Assembly (NCBI RefSeq): GCF_016597785.1
Contig: NZ_JAENJG010000002.1
Location: 186,001 to 250,000 of the forward strand
Source of the DNA: Leucobacter sp. L43
Lineage (GTDB): Bacteria; Actinomycetota; Actinomycetes; Actinomycetales; Microbacteriaceae
DNA length: 64,000 nt
Reading direction: 5' to 3'
Positions within the stretch are counted from its first letter, which is position 1; the number at the start of each line of letters is the position of its first letter. The notes under the pieces are model-generated. The model was not told where the DNA came from and made no database searches. It saw only the letters and a program-made list of their open reading frames with translations. The position numbers were made by a program, and so were the translations under genes. Positions 26,396-34,446 of this stretch are shown one piece after another.

Positions 26396-27874
26396 TCAGC
26401 GAACGCCGCGCATGAGGCGCAGGATCGGCGCCTTCACGGTCGCGAGCACGATGCCGACGGCGATCGACGCCAGTCCGATGGTCAGGAAGTACGGCACTTC
26501 GTCGTCCGTCGAGTACAGGCCGGACAGGGCGCCGGCGGCCGCCGAGCCCAGCGCGATCGAGAGGAAGTGGAGCGCGACCATCTGGGAGTGGAACGCGTGG
26601 GGCGAGAGCTTCGTCGCCAGCGACTGGCCCACCGGGGAGATGCAGAGCTCCGCGAAGGTGAAGAGGAGCAGGATGAGCACGATGGCGTAGAAGGGCACCG
26701 AGCCGTCCGCTCCGCCGGAGAACGGGATGAACGTGAGGAACGCGAGCCCCATGATCATCGTGCCGAGTGCGAACTTGATCGGCGTGCTGGGCTGGCGCTC
26801 GCCGAGCTTCGTCCACATGGCCGCGAAGACGCCGGCGAAGATGATGATGAAGACCGGGTTGATCGAGGTGACGACGCTCGGGGGAAGCTCGAAGCCGAAG
26901 AGATCGCGGTCGAGTCGCTGATCGGAGTAGATCGCGAGCACGGTGAACTGCTGCTGGAACAGCGTCCAGAACACCGCGGAGGCGATGAAGAGCGGGATGT
27001 AGGAGAGGACCCGGCTTCGCTCGTCCGACGTGACCCGCGCACTCGCGCCGATCACCGAGAAGAGGCCGATCGCCGCGACGATCGTGAGCGCGACGACGAT
27101 GATCGAGAGATTCTCGGCGCGCAGCAGGCCGAGCAGCGCCGCGACGGTGATGATGGCGATCGCCGCGACGAGGATCACGATCCACCGCAGGCGCTCGGGC
27201 CGCGTCAACGGATTGGTGGGGCGGGCGCCAGATTCGGTGACCGTGTGCCGACGCAGCAGCACGTACTGCAACAGGCCGAGCGCCATGCCGAGAGCCGCGA
27301 GGCCGAAGCCCCAGTGGAAGCCCTTCCAGCCCCAGACGAGGCTGGTGAGGAGCGGGCCGATGAAGCCGCCGATGTTGACGCCCATGTAGTAGATCGAGAA
27401 CGCGGCGTCGCGCCGCACGTCGTTCGGCTCGTAGAGGTCGCCGAGCACCGTCGACGTCGTCGTCTTGAGAGACCCCGCGCCGAGCGCCACGCTGACGAGC
27501 CCGACACCGAGCCCGACGACGCCGGGGAAGACGGCGAGGGCGATGTGCCCGAACATGATGATGACCGCTGCGCTCACCAGAGTCTTCTCGGCGCCGAGCA
27601 CGCGGTCGGCGACCCAGCCGCCCAGGACGGACGAGAGGTAGACGAGTCCTCCGTACGCCCCGACGATGGACGTCGCGGCGGCCTCGGACATGCCGAGGCC
27701 CCCTTCCGAGAGGGAGTAGTAGATGTAGAACGCGAGCAATCCCTGCATGCCGTAGAAGCTGAACCGCTCCCACATCTCGACGCCGGCGAGGTTCGCGAGG
27801 CCCCACGGGTGCCCGAAGAAGCCGCGATCCTGTCGGGCAGCGGCCGTGTCCACCGTGCGCTTCTGCTCGGTCAT
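26396..27874 (-). CDS. POT family proton-dependent oligopeptide transporter
   Basis: The 492-aa MFS-fold protein has 12-14 membrane segments and POT/PTR2 features: the N-terminal FGHPWGLANLAGVEMWERFSFYGM (the E-x-x-E-R-like proton motif is represented by EMWERF) and FSIYYMGVNIGGFIGPLL. It imports di- and tripeptides with protons. The ATG at 27874 has a G-rich GGGGGG ribosome site; an upstream ATG at 27940 would add 22 residues without transmembrane content. It is divergent from a DUF4287 gene and adds to the peptide-uptake capacity seen at 34-48 kb. Confidence 0.93.
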   Translation of the reverse strand: MTEQKRTVDTAAARQDRGFFGHPWGLANLAGVEMWERFSFYGMQGLLAFYIYYSLSEGGLGMSEAAATSIVGAYGGLVYLSSVLGGWVADRVLGAEKTLVSAAVIIMFGHIALAVFPGVVGLGVGLVSVALGAGSLKTTTSTVLGDLYEPNDVRRDAAFSIYYMGVNIGGFIGPLLTSLVWGWKGFHWGFGLAALGMALGLLQYVLLRRHTVTESGARPTNPLTRPERLRWIVILVAAIAIITVAALLGLLRAENLSIIVVALTIVAAIGLFSVIGASARVTSDERSRVLSYIPLFIASAVFWTLFQQQFTVLAIYSDQRLDRDLFGFELPPSVVTSINPVFIIIFAGVFAAMWTKLGERQPSTPIKFALGTMIMGLAFLTFIPFSGGADGSVPFYAIVLILLLFTFAELCISPVGQSLATKLSPHAFHSQMVALHFLSIALGSAAAGALSGLYSTDDEVPYFLTIGLASIAVGIVLATVKAPILRLMRGVR

Positions 27875-28039
27875 GATGTCCCCCCACGCTCCGCGGTCGA
27901 GCCGCGGGCGGTTGTCGTCGTGCAGTGCAGACATCAGCATAATGCCGACTGTTCGCTTCGATTGCCCGCCGTGCTAGCGTGGCCGTGCGGCAACCCATCT
28001 GGGTGGAGCCGCATGATGGCACTCGCGGAGGAGGCGTCC

Positions 28040-28249
28040 ATGTCGGAGCAGGTCACCGGCCCGAAATCGTATTTCCCGTCGATCGAGCAGAAGTACGGGC
28101 TCAGCATCGACGCGTGGTTCGAACGGCTGCGACCGCTCGCCGGGCAGAAGCACATGGAGCAGGTCGCGTTCTTGAAGGAACAGGGCATGGGGCATGGACA
28201 CGCCAACGCGCTCGTGCACGTGTTTCGCGCGGAGCACGACGGTGCGTGA
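28040..28249 (+). CDS. DUF4287 domain-containing small protein
   Basis: The 69-aa protein matches the DUF4287 pattern: GPKSYFPSIEQKYG, IDAWFERLRP, KHMEQVAFLKEQGMGHGHANALV. GGAGGAG lies 7 nt before the ATG, and TAGCGT (27975-27980) is a likely -10. Function is unknown; small proteins of this kind are sometimes found alone or joined to DUF5655. It is encoded divergently from the POT transporter. Confidence 0.9.
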   Translation: MSEQVTGPKSYFPSIEQKYGLSIDAWFERLRPLAGQKHMEQVAFLKEQGMGHGHANALVHVFRAEHDGA

Positions 28250-28325
28250 CGACGGTGCTGCGCTGCACCGCCCCACGCGATCGATCTGTCAGGTCGTTCG
28301 AGCAGCCGAGAGGTAGCCTGAATCC

Positions 28326-29078
28326 ATGAGTAATCCGACGGCCTCTGCGCACGACGAGAACGCGCACGAAGACCCCGCTGACGATCAGATCACGATCTCG
28401 CCGAGTGCACTCCGAACGCTCGGCGATCAGATGCAGCGCTTCATGCTCGAGTACCGTTTCGCAATGGAGGAAGTCGAGACCAAGCTCGCGATTCTGCGCG
28501 AAGAGTTCCTCCACATGCACGAGTACAACCCGATCGAGCACGTCTCGAGCCGGGTGAAATCCGTCGAGAGCCTGGTGGCGAAGCTCGAGCGGCGCGGCAT
28601 CGGCACCGATTTCGATGTGATTCGAACCGAGATCTACGACATCGCCGGAGTGCGCGTCACCTGCGCCTTCATCCGCGATGTCTACCAGCTCTTCGATCTG
28701 CTCACGCAGCAGGATGACATCACGGTGCTCGAGGTCGAGGATTACATCGAGACCCCGAAGTCGAACGGGTACAAGAGCCTCCACACGATCATCTCGGTTC
28801 CGGTCTACCTGTCGACGGGTCGCGTGGACGTTCCTGTCGAGGTGCAGTTCCGCACCATCGCGATGGATTTCTGGGCGAGCCTCGAGCACAAGATCTATTA
28901 CAAGTACGAACGACAGGTGCCCGACACGCTGATCCGCGAGCTCAAGCACGCCGCCGAGACGGCAGCTGAGCTCGATACCCGTATGGAGCGGTTGCACGTG
29001 CAGATGCACGGCGAGCCCCCGCTGCACACGGCGCCGCTCGAGCTTCGCGCGGTGCGCGACCGCATCCACCGCGTGTGA
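28326..29078 (+). CDS. Small alarmone synthetase (RelA/SpoT synthetase domain only)
   Basis: The 250-aa protein has the pppGpp synthetase domain without a hydrolase or TGS domain, as in RelQ/YjbM-type enzymes. Motifs are SRVKSVESLVAKL, IYDIAGVRVTCAFIRDVY, ETPKSNGYKSLHTI and VEVQFRTIAMDFWASLEHKI. It would add pyrophosphate to GDP or GTP in the stringent response. TAGCCT (28314-28319) lies 6 nt before the ATG, so the mRNA is leaderless and independent of any ribosome site. Confidence 0.94.
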   Translation: MSNPTASAHDENAHEDPADDQITISPSALRTLGDQMQRFMLEYRFAMEEVETKLAILREEFLHMHEYNPIEHVSSRVKSVESLVAKLERRGIGTDFDVIRTEIYDIAGVRVTCAFIRDVYQLFDLLTQQDDITVLEVEDYIETPKSNGYKSLHTIISVPVYLSTGRVDVPVEVQFRTIAMDFWASLEHKIYYKYERQVPDTLIRELKHAAETAAELDTRMERLHVQMHGEPPLHTAPLELRAVRDRIHRV

Positions 29079-29079
29079 A

Positions 29080-29125
29080 CCGCTGAGCGCGCGCCCGTCG
29101 AAACGTCGTGGCGCGCGCTCAGCGG
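29080..29125. terminator. Bidirectional terminator between alarmone synthetase and MFS genes
   Basis: A 16-bp perfect stem, CCGCTGAGCGCGCGCC (29080-29095) with GGCGCGCGCTCAGCGG (29110-29125), has a 14-nt loop. It lies between the two convergent stop codons. Confidence 0.85.
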
Positions 29126-29131
29126 TCCGGC

Positions 29132-30370
29132 TCAGGAGGGTGTCGAACGCTCGCGTCCGGTGGCGAACGCGATGAGCGCGACCGCGGCGGCGGCGACCAT
29201 GATGACCGCGAGGGGCAGTGCGCTGCGCTCGCCGGCGATGCTGACGAACGGTGAGACGGCGGCGGCGAAGCCGAACTGCAGCGCGCCGAGCAGCGCGGAA
29301 GCCGTACCTGCAGCACCGGGTACCGCCGACAGTGCGAGTGCCGTGACGTTGCCCATCACGAATCCGAGCGAGCCGACCACGACGAAGACGGCGGCGGCGA
29401 GGACCCAGGGAGACGCCCCGAGGAGTGCGGCGCCGAGCATGACGAGTGAACCGACTGCGACTCCGGAGAGTCCGATAGCCGCGAGCGCGCGCGGGCCGAC
29501 ACGGGCGACGAGGCGGGCGGAGATGGCGCTCGTCACCACGAGTGCGAGCGCATTGAGGCCGAAGAGCAGCCCGTACTGCAGCTCGTTCGCGCCGAGCATC
29601 GACTGGTAGAGGAAGGGCGACGCCGAGATGTACGCCATCATCACGGTGAACGCTGCAGCGAAGGCGATGGTGTGGCCGAGGTACTGCCGAGAGATCAGTC
29701 GTCGTGCGGGCGAGCCCTGTGCGCGGCGAGCTTCGGCCAGCTGCGCACGTCGGTCGGCCGGCAGGGTCTCGCGCACGCCCCAGATGACGGCGACGAGCGT
29801 GCCGAGTGCGATCACGAGCAGCACAGCGAGCACTCCGCGCCAGCCGAGCGGGTCGGCGAGCACGCCGCCGACCAGCGGTGCGATGACGGGCGCGATGCCG
29901 CTGACGATCATCATGAGGCTCATCGCACGCGCCGCAACGGCGCCGGTGGCGAGGTCGGAGATGATGGCGCGCCCGAGCACCATGCCCGCGGCGCCAGAGA
30001 CCCCCTGCAGCACGCGCGCCGCGACGAGTACGCCGAGGTTCGGTGCGAACACCGCGGCGGCGCTCGAAGCGATGAGCACGATCGTGCCGATCAGCAGCGG
30101 GACGCGTCGGCCGTACCGGTCGGAGAGCGGGCCGAAGACGAGCTGCCCGATCATGATGCCGACGAGAAAGCCGGTCAGTGTCAGCTGAACGCCGGTCGCG
30201 CTCGTGCCGAGTTCGCTCGCGATCGCGGGAAACGCTGGGAGGTAGAGGTCGATGCCGAACGGGGCGACCGCGGCGAGGAGACCGAGCACGAGGAGCAGGG
30301 CGGGGCCGAGGGCGTCGCTTCGGGAGACCTCGGTCTGCGGAGCTTGGACGGAGGGGGGTGCACTGGACAT
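29132..30370 (-). CDS. MFS drug-efflux transporter, Bcr/CflA type
   Basis: The 412-aa 12-segment protein has the drug-exporter motif A LSDRYGRRVPLL, motif near RVLQGVSGAAGMVLGRAI and an N-terminal FGIDLYLPAFPAIASELG typical of the Bcr/CflA family. It should export a hydrophobic compound using the proton gradient. TAAGAT (complement of 30379-30384) is a likely -10 box 8 nt before the ATG. A perfect palindrome overlaps the start codon, and a MarR regulator is divergent, so induction by its substrate is likely. Confidence 0.93.
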   Translation of the reverse strand: MSSAPPSVQAPQTEVSRSDALGPALLLVLGLLAAVAPFGIDLYLPAFPAIASELGTSATGVQLTLTGFLVGIMIGQLVFGPLSDRYGRRVPLLIGTIVLIASSAAAVFAPNLGVLVAARVLQGVSGAAGMVLGRAIISDLATGAVAARAMSLMMIVSGIAPVIAPLVGGVLADPLGWRGVLAVLLVIALGTLVAVIWGVRETLPADRRAQLAEARRAQGSPARRLISRQYLGHTIAFAAAFTVMMAYISASPFLYQSMLGANELQYGLLFGLNALALVVTSAISARLVARVGPRALAAIGLSGVAVGSLVMLGAALLGASPWVLAAAVFVVVGSLGFVMGNVTALALSAVPGAAGTASALLGALQFGFAAAVSPFVSIAGERSALPLAVIMVAAAAVALIAFATGRERSTPS

Positions 30371-30415
30371 AACTAGTTATCTTACTATAAATATCTCGGG
30401 CAGGTGGCCTACGAT
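30369..30415. promoter_or_regulatory. Shared MFS/marR promoter with palindromic operator
   Basis: ATAACTAGTTAT (30369-30380) is a perfect 12-bp palindrome whose left end is the start codon of the MFS gene. The MFS -10 box TAAGAT overlaps its right end. The marR -10 box TACGAT (30410-30415) lies 6 nt before the marR ATG. The stretch 30371-30396 is strongly AT-rich compared with its surroundings. Confidence 0.75.
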
Positions 30416-30421
30416 GATCCT

Positions 30422-30877
30422 ATGCACGATGCCGCGCCTCGAGACGACGCCTCAATCGCCGACCTGGCCGCCGCGGTCGTGGCCCTCGCGAGGGAGATCG
30501 AGTCTCGGCACGAGCACGCCGATTACATTCCATTGACGCAGACCGAGCGACTCGTGCTGGGCACCCTCGATCGCCACGGCGAGTCGGCGCCCGGCGCGCT
30601 CGCCGAACGTCTCGGCATGCAGCGATCCAATCTGAGCACCGCGCTTCGCGGACTCGAGGCGAAGGCCCTCGTGGCGCGCCGCCGCTCGAGCCCCGACGGC
30701 CGCGGCGTACTCGTGAGCTCCACTCCGCTCGCTGCGGAGAATCTGTCTCGACTCCGTGCGCGCTGGGCTGAAGTGCTCGAAGCGGTGACTCCGGAGGAGC
30801 TCGACGTCGCGAGCGTCGCCGACTCGCTCCATGAGATGACGCAGGCACTGATCGAGCAGCGGCGGTCACGGTCGTGA
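30422..30877 (+). CDS. MarR family transcriptional regulator
   Basis: The 151-aa protein has the MarR winged helix: LTQTERLVLGTLDRHGESAP then GALAERLGMQRSNLSTALRG and the wing VARRRSSPDGRGVLVSSTPL. It presumably represses the divergent efflux gene through the palindrome at 30369-30380 and loses affinity on ligand binding. ATG 30422 is preferred because TACGAT sits 6 nt upstream; a GTG at 30404 would overlap that promoter. Ligand unknown. Confidence 0.9.
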   Translation: MHDAAPRDDASIADLAAAVVALAREIESRHEHADYIPLTQTERLVLGTLDRHGESAPGALAERLGMQRSNLSTALRGLEAKALVARRRSSPDGRGVLVSSTPLAAENLSRLRARWAEVLEAVTPEELDVASVADSLHEMTQALIEQRRSRS

Positions 30878-30924
30878 GCTCGGTGCACGCCCGAGAGGAC
30901 GCGGATTCCGGTACGGTGTGACGC

Positions 30925-31716
30925 ATGGAGCGCGAGCATCTTCCGGGCGGGTCGGGCGGCGTCTGGCGCGTGCAGCAGGCGGACGGCGCGACACGCGTCC
31001 ATCGCCCCACGGGTCCTTGGACGCCCGCGGTCCACGCGCTGCTCGCCTATCTCGACGAGCAGGGCCTCGACGGCATCCCGCGCGTGCACGGCATCGACGA
31101 GGACGGCCAGGAGATTCTCGATTACCTGCCCGGCCGCACGCTCGACCCGGAGCGCGACAGCGTCGATGACGCTGCGCTCGTCGAGGCGGCGAGCTGGTTG
31201 CGTCGATTCCACGACGCCGTGCGCCACTTCTCACCGGGAGCACTCGAGTGGCGGCAAGGCGTGCAGCGCCTCGAACCCGGCCAGGTCATCTGCCACAACG
31301 ATCCTGGGCTGTACAACTGGGTGGTTCTCGACGACGGATTCGCCGGCATGATCGACTGGGATCGCGCGGGGCCCGGCGATCCGCTCGACGACCTCGCCTT
31401 CATGTGCTGGTCGGGCGTGCCGCTCCTGCGCGAGATCGATGCCGCCGATGCGGCGCGACGGCTCGAGCGTGCGGCGAGCGCCTACGGCGGAGTGACGGCG
31501 TGCGAGCTCTTGACAGCGGTGGAGGCTCGGATGTCGCTCATCTCCGAGCGGTGGCGAGCGGGGATCGAGCGCGGCGACCCGGGTACCCTCGCACTGAGGG
31601 ATGCGGGCATCATGGATCGCCATCACTCGCGTGTGGCCGGGTTCTTGCGGCGTCGTGCCGCGATCATGGATGCGTTGAGGGGCGACGCACCGCTGGAATC
31701 AGAGGAGGCATCATGA
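30925..31716 (+). CDS. Aminoglycoside phosphotransferase (APH) family protein
   Basis: The 263-aa kinase-like protein has the catalytic HNDPGLYNW (His124, Asn125, Asp126) and the metal-binding DWDRAGPGDPLDDLAF (Asp144). The N-terminal lobe is short and has no obvious glycine-rich loop. This broad family phosphorylates antibiotics, homoserine, choline and other alcohols, so an antibiotic-resistance role should not be assumed. TACGGT lies 7 nt before the ATG, suggesting a leaderless mRNA. It overlaps the next gene as ATGA. Confidence 0.87.
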   Translation: MEREHLPGGSGGVWRVQQADGATRVHRPTGPWTPAVHALLAYLDEQGLDGIPRVHGIDEDGQEILDYLPGRTLDPERDSVDDAALVEAASWLRRFHDAVRHFSPGALEWRQGVQRLEPGQVICHNDPGLYNWVVLDDGFAGMIDWDRAGPGDPLDDLAFMCWSGVPLLREIDAADAARRLERAASAYGGVTACELLTAVEARMSLISERWRAGIERGDPGTLALRDAGIMDRHHSRVAGFLRRRAAIMDALRGDAPLESEEAS

Positions 31717-32648
31717 CCATCATCGTGACCGACGGCGGCATCGAGACAGCGCTCACGGATCGACTCGGGCAGGAGCTGCCCGAGTTCGCGGCGTTCGTGC
31801 TGCTCGACTCCGCAGCGGGCAGGACCGCGCTGCACGAGTACTACGCGCCGTTCCTAGCGGTCGCCCGCGAACACGACCTCTCGTTGGTGCTCGACACCCC
31901 GACCTGGCGGGCGAACGCGGATTGGGGCGGGCGTCTCGGGTACGGCGCCGACGACCTGGCTCGCGTGAACGCCGACGCCGTCGCGCTCGTGCGCGAGCTC
32001 GACGAGGGGGATCCGCAGCCCGCGCCCGAGATCATCGTGAACGGTTGCGTCGGGCCCCGCTTCGACGACTACGTCGCAGGGGAACGGATGAGCGCGGCCG
32101 AGGCGGAGGAGTACCATGCCCCTCAAGTGCGCGCCCTTGCAGAGGCGGGCGCCGACCGTGTGACCTCCGTGACCACGCTCGACGCGGCGGAGGGCATCGG
32201 CGTCGTGCGCGCCGCCGCAGCTTCCCGCGTCCCGGTCCTCGTGTCCTTCATCGTGGGGGCGAGCGGGCTGCTCGCGGACGGCAGTTCCATCACCGAGGCG
32301 ATCTCGGAGGTGGATCGCGCGACCGATGCGGCGCCCGAGGGGTACCTGATCAACTGCGCGCATCCGAGCGAGGTCGCCACCGGAATCGCGAGGGACGCCG
32401 GTGCTGCCGAGCTCGACCGCATCGTCGGGTTCCGGTTGAACGCCGCGGCCTCGGGCGACGACGGCGCAGGTGATGAGCCGCGCGCTTTCGCCGATGCGGA
32501 GCTCGCACTGCGAGACCTTCTCCCGCTCACCACCGTGTTCGGCGGCTGCTGCGGCACCGACGCGCCGCACATCGCCGCAGTGGCCGAGCGTGCGCAGCGC
32601 GACGGGGCTGCCGACGATGCGAACGAGGCTCCCATCGGACGCGGTTAG
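31713..32648 (+). CDS. Homocysteine S-methyltransferase family protein
   Basis: The 311-aa zinc enzyme of the MmuM/BHMT family transfers a methyl group from S-methylmethionine or a betaine to homocysteine. Zinc cysteines are visible in LINCAHPSEV and in the C-terminal FGGCCGTDAPH, and the N-terminal DGGIETALTDRLG is typical. AGGAGG precedes the ATG, which overlaps the stop of the kinase-like gene by ATGA, so the two are coupled. The exact methyl donor is unclear. Confidence 0.9.
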   Translation: MTIIVTDGGIETALTDRLGQELPEFAAFVLLDSAAGRTALHEYYAPFLAVAREHDLSLVLDTPTWRANADWGGRLGYGADDLARVNADAVALVRELDEGDPQPAPEIIVNGCVGPRFDDYVAGERMSAAEAEEYHAPQVRALAEAGADRVTSVTTLDAAEGIGVVRAAAASRVPVLVSFIVGASGLLADGSSITEAISEVDRATDAAPEGYLINCAHPSEVATGIARDAGAAELDRIVGFRLNAAASGDDGAGDEPRAFADAELALRDLLPLTTVFGGCCGTDAPHIAAVAERAQRDGAADDANEAPIGRG

Positions 32649-32657
32649 GCTGTCGGC

Positions 32658-33386
32658 GTGAGTAAAGATCCATTCGAGGAACTCTTCGGACCAGCAGACG
32701 CCGAGCCGCCGGCTGAGACGCGACCCGTTCCGCCGGCGGAGCCGCAGCCCGTTCCGGCGCGCGACCGTCTCTCGTACGAGCAGGCGGAGCGCGTGCGCAC
32801 GGCGCAGTTGTCGACGGAGCCGCGAAGCGAGGGGACGCGTGCCGCGCCCAAGGCGCTGCCCTGGATCGTCGTCGGCGCGGTCGCCGTCATCGCGATCATC
32901 GTCTGCATCGTCCTCGTGAACCTGGCACGCGGGGGATCGGATGACGGGAATGCCTCGAACCAGGAGCCGACCACAACGGCCGCTCCGAGCGCGACGCCGT
33001 CGCCGTCGAGCGGCGCCGATGACGCGGATGCCGACGACGCCGACGCGGAGGACACCGACCCGGATGAGGTCCCCGCGGTCGAGGTCGGACCGACCACGCC
33101 GCTCGACATCCCGGCGTGGGGCGTCACCTCGCAGCTCAGTCTGAAGTTCGGTATGACGAGCTACTCGATTCCCGACAATGTGAATCTGCAGCTGAGCAGC
33201 CCGCTGATCAATTCGCTGCCGGAGGAGTGCGCGGCCATGCGCACCCAGTGGGGGATCACGCAGGGGGCCGACGGCACCTACTCCGTACTGAAGCCCGCGG
33301 AGCGATGCGAGGCGGCGCCCGAGCTGTACGACGAGCTCTGGGGCCTGACCGACGCCTTTGCGAAGAGCATCACCCCCGCCGGCTGA
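32658..33386 (+). CDS. Membrane-anchored hypothetical protein
   Basis: I do not recognise this 242-aa protein. It has a proline-rich cytoplasmic N-terminus (about 1-66), one strong membrane segment (about 67-90), a Thr/Ser/Asp-rich linker with repeated Asp-Ala units (DADADDADAED) and a compact extracytoplasmic domain of about 95 residues with two Cys (EECAAM, ERCEAA) that could form a disulfide. GTG at 32658 lies 6 nt after TAGGCT (32646-32651), whose first bases are the stop codon of the preceding gene, so it has its own leaderless promoter. Confidence 0.8.
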   Translation: MSKDPFEELFGPADAEPPAETRPVPPAEPQPVPARDRLSYEQAERVRTAQLSTEPRSEGTRAAPKALPWIVVGAVAVIAIIVCIVLVNLARGGSDDGNASNQEPTTTAAPSATPSPSSGADDADADDADAEDTDPDEVPAVEVGPTTPLDIPAWGVTSQLSLKFGMTSYSIPDNVNLQLSSPLINSLPEECAAMRTQWGITQGADGTYSVLKPAERCEAAPELYDELWGLTDAFAKSITPAG

Positions 33387-33393
33387 CGGGGAG

Positions 33394-33411
33394 GGCCGGA
33401 GCGAACCGGCC
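33394..33411. terminator. Short hairpin between convergent genes
   Basis: GGCCGG (33394-33399) pairs with CCGGCC (33406-33411) around a 6-nt loop. It lies 7 nt past one stop codon and 5 nt from the convergent one. The stem is only 6 bp, so this is a modest call. Confidence 0.5.
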
Positions 33412-33416
33412 GGCGC

Positions 33417-34208
33417 TCACCCTGCCGGCGCGCTGAAGAGCGCCGGCCAGAGGGCGACCGCGAGCGGGTAGCCTGCGAAGCTTGCGATGTCGAGCGCCCA
33501 GTGCGCGACCACGAGGGGGAGAGCGCGGCCCCATCGCTGGTACACCCAGCCGAAGACGACGCCCATGATCACGTTGCCGATGAAGCCGCCGAAGCCCTGA
33601 TACAGGTGATAGCTGCCGCGGAGGAGCGCACTGATGGCGATCGTCGCCCACGGCCCGACGCCGAGGCGCTTGAGTCGTTCGAAGAGGTAGGCGACGACGA
33701 TGAGTTCCTCTCCGAGCGCCGCGCGCAGGGCCTGGAGCACGAGTACCGGCACCGTCCACCACGCGGCGTCGAGCGCGGTCGGCACCACGGTCGTGTTGAT
33801 GCCGATCGCTTTGGCGAAGAGGTAGAACGCGATTCCCGGTATGCCGATCGCGGCGGCGAGCAGCACGCCTCCGCCCGCTTCTCTGCCCCACCATGCCCGC
33901 CCCGCGTCGAGCGGGCGACCGAGCCCGAGCCGCGAGAGATGCGGGCGCGTGCTCGACCAGAGCAGGTAGACGACCAGTGCGACGGGAGCCAGCCCGAAGG
34001 CGAACGAGAGCAGCTGGGAGATCAGGTCGAAGACCGGCCGGTCGGAGAGCGGACGGTTGATCGTCGCGGTCTGCTGCGACAGGGCCGTCTCGCGGGTGAG
34101 CCGCTCGACGATGGAGACGATCGCGTACACGGCGGATGCTCCAAACGACAGCGCGAGCACGATGGCGATCTCCCAGCGGAGGCGAGTGCGCAGCGCGGCT
34201 GAAGTCAT
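33417..34208 (-). CDS. CPBP family intramembrane metalloprotease-like protein (Abi/Rce1)
   Basis: The 263-aa polytopic protein has about seven to eight membrane segments and the CPBP motifs: the glutamate pair in LGEELIVVAYLFERL, LRGSYHLYQGFGGFIGN and VVAHWALDIASF, where His residues coordinate metal. Members process CAAX proteins or bacteriocin-related peptides; the bacterial substrate is usually unknown. TACGCT lies 6 nt before the ATG at 34208, so the mRNA looks leaderless. Confidence 0.88.
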   Translation of the reverse strand: MTSAALRTRLRWEIAIVLALSFGASAVYAIVSIVERLTRETALSQQTATINRPLSDRPVFDLISQLLSFAFGLAPVALVVYLLWSSTRPHLSRLGLGRPLDAGRAWWGREAGGGVLLAAAIGIPGIAFYLFAKAIGINTTVVPTALDAAWWTVPVLVLQALRAALGEELIVVAYLFERLKRLGVGPWATIAISALLRGSYHLYQGFGGFIGNVIMGVVFGWVYQRWGRALPLVVAHWALDIASFAGYPLAVALWPALFSAPAG

Positions 34209-34346
34209 GGCGACAGCGTATCGCCGGACTCTCAGGAAAGTGTCGAGTGCCCACAGTGCCCGGGAGGCTCGGGTGGGATCTTTCTCCGAGAACCACAGAT
34301 CTCTGTTACGAAGGCGTTACGCTGGGCCGAATTGCACGCATCCGGT

Positions 34347-34377
34347 CTGACAGGTCTGTAGGCTGTTTTCGTACTAT
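34347..34377 (+). promoter_or_regulatory. Probable promoter of the first peptide ABC transporter
   Basis: CTGACA (34347-34352) and TACTAT (34372-34377) match sigma-70-type -35 and -10 hexamers with 19-nt spacing. Transcription would start near 34384, giving a leader of about 60 nt that ends in AAGGAGG (34434-34440). Confidence 0.6.
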
Positions 34378-34446
34378 CGAATCTGTCGGGTGCGACCGAA
34401 CGCGAGTTCTGTCGGCATGCCGGGGGACATTTCAAGGAGGAAACCA

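Noticed and set aside
26567-28249. Long open frame on the plus strand across the POT transporter gene
   Set aside because: Its residues are dominated by Arg, Asp, Glu and Ala with no domain, it lies opposite a clear transporter gene, and only its last 69 codons (28040-28249) form a real gene.
30925-31716. Aminoglycoside resistance gene
   Set aside because: The APH fold is shared by many metabolic kinases, and the coupling to a homocysteine methyltransferase points to metabolism; no resistance-specific feature was seen.
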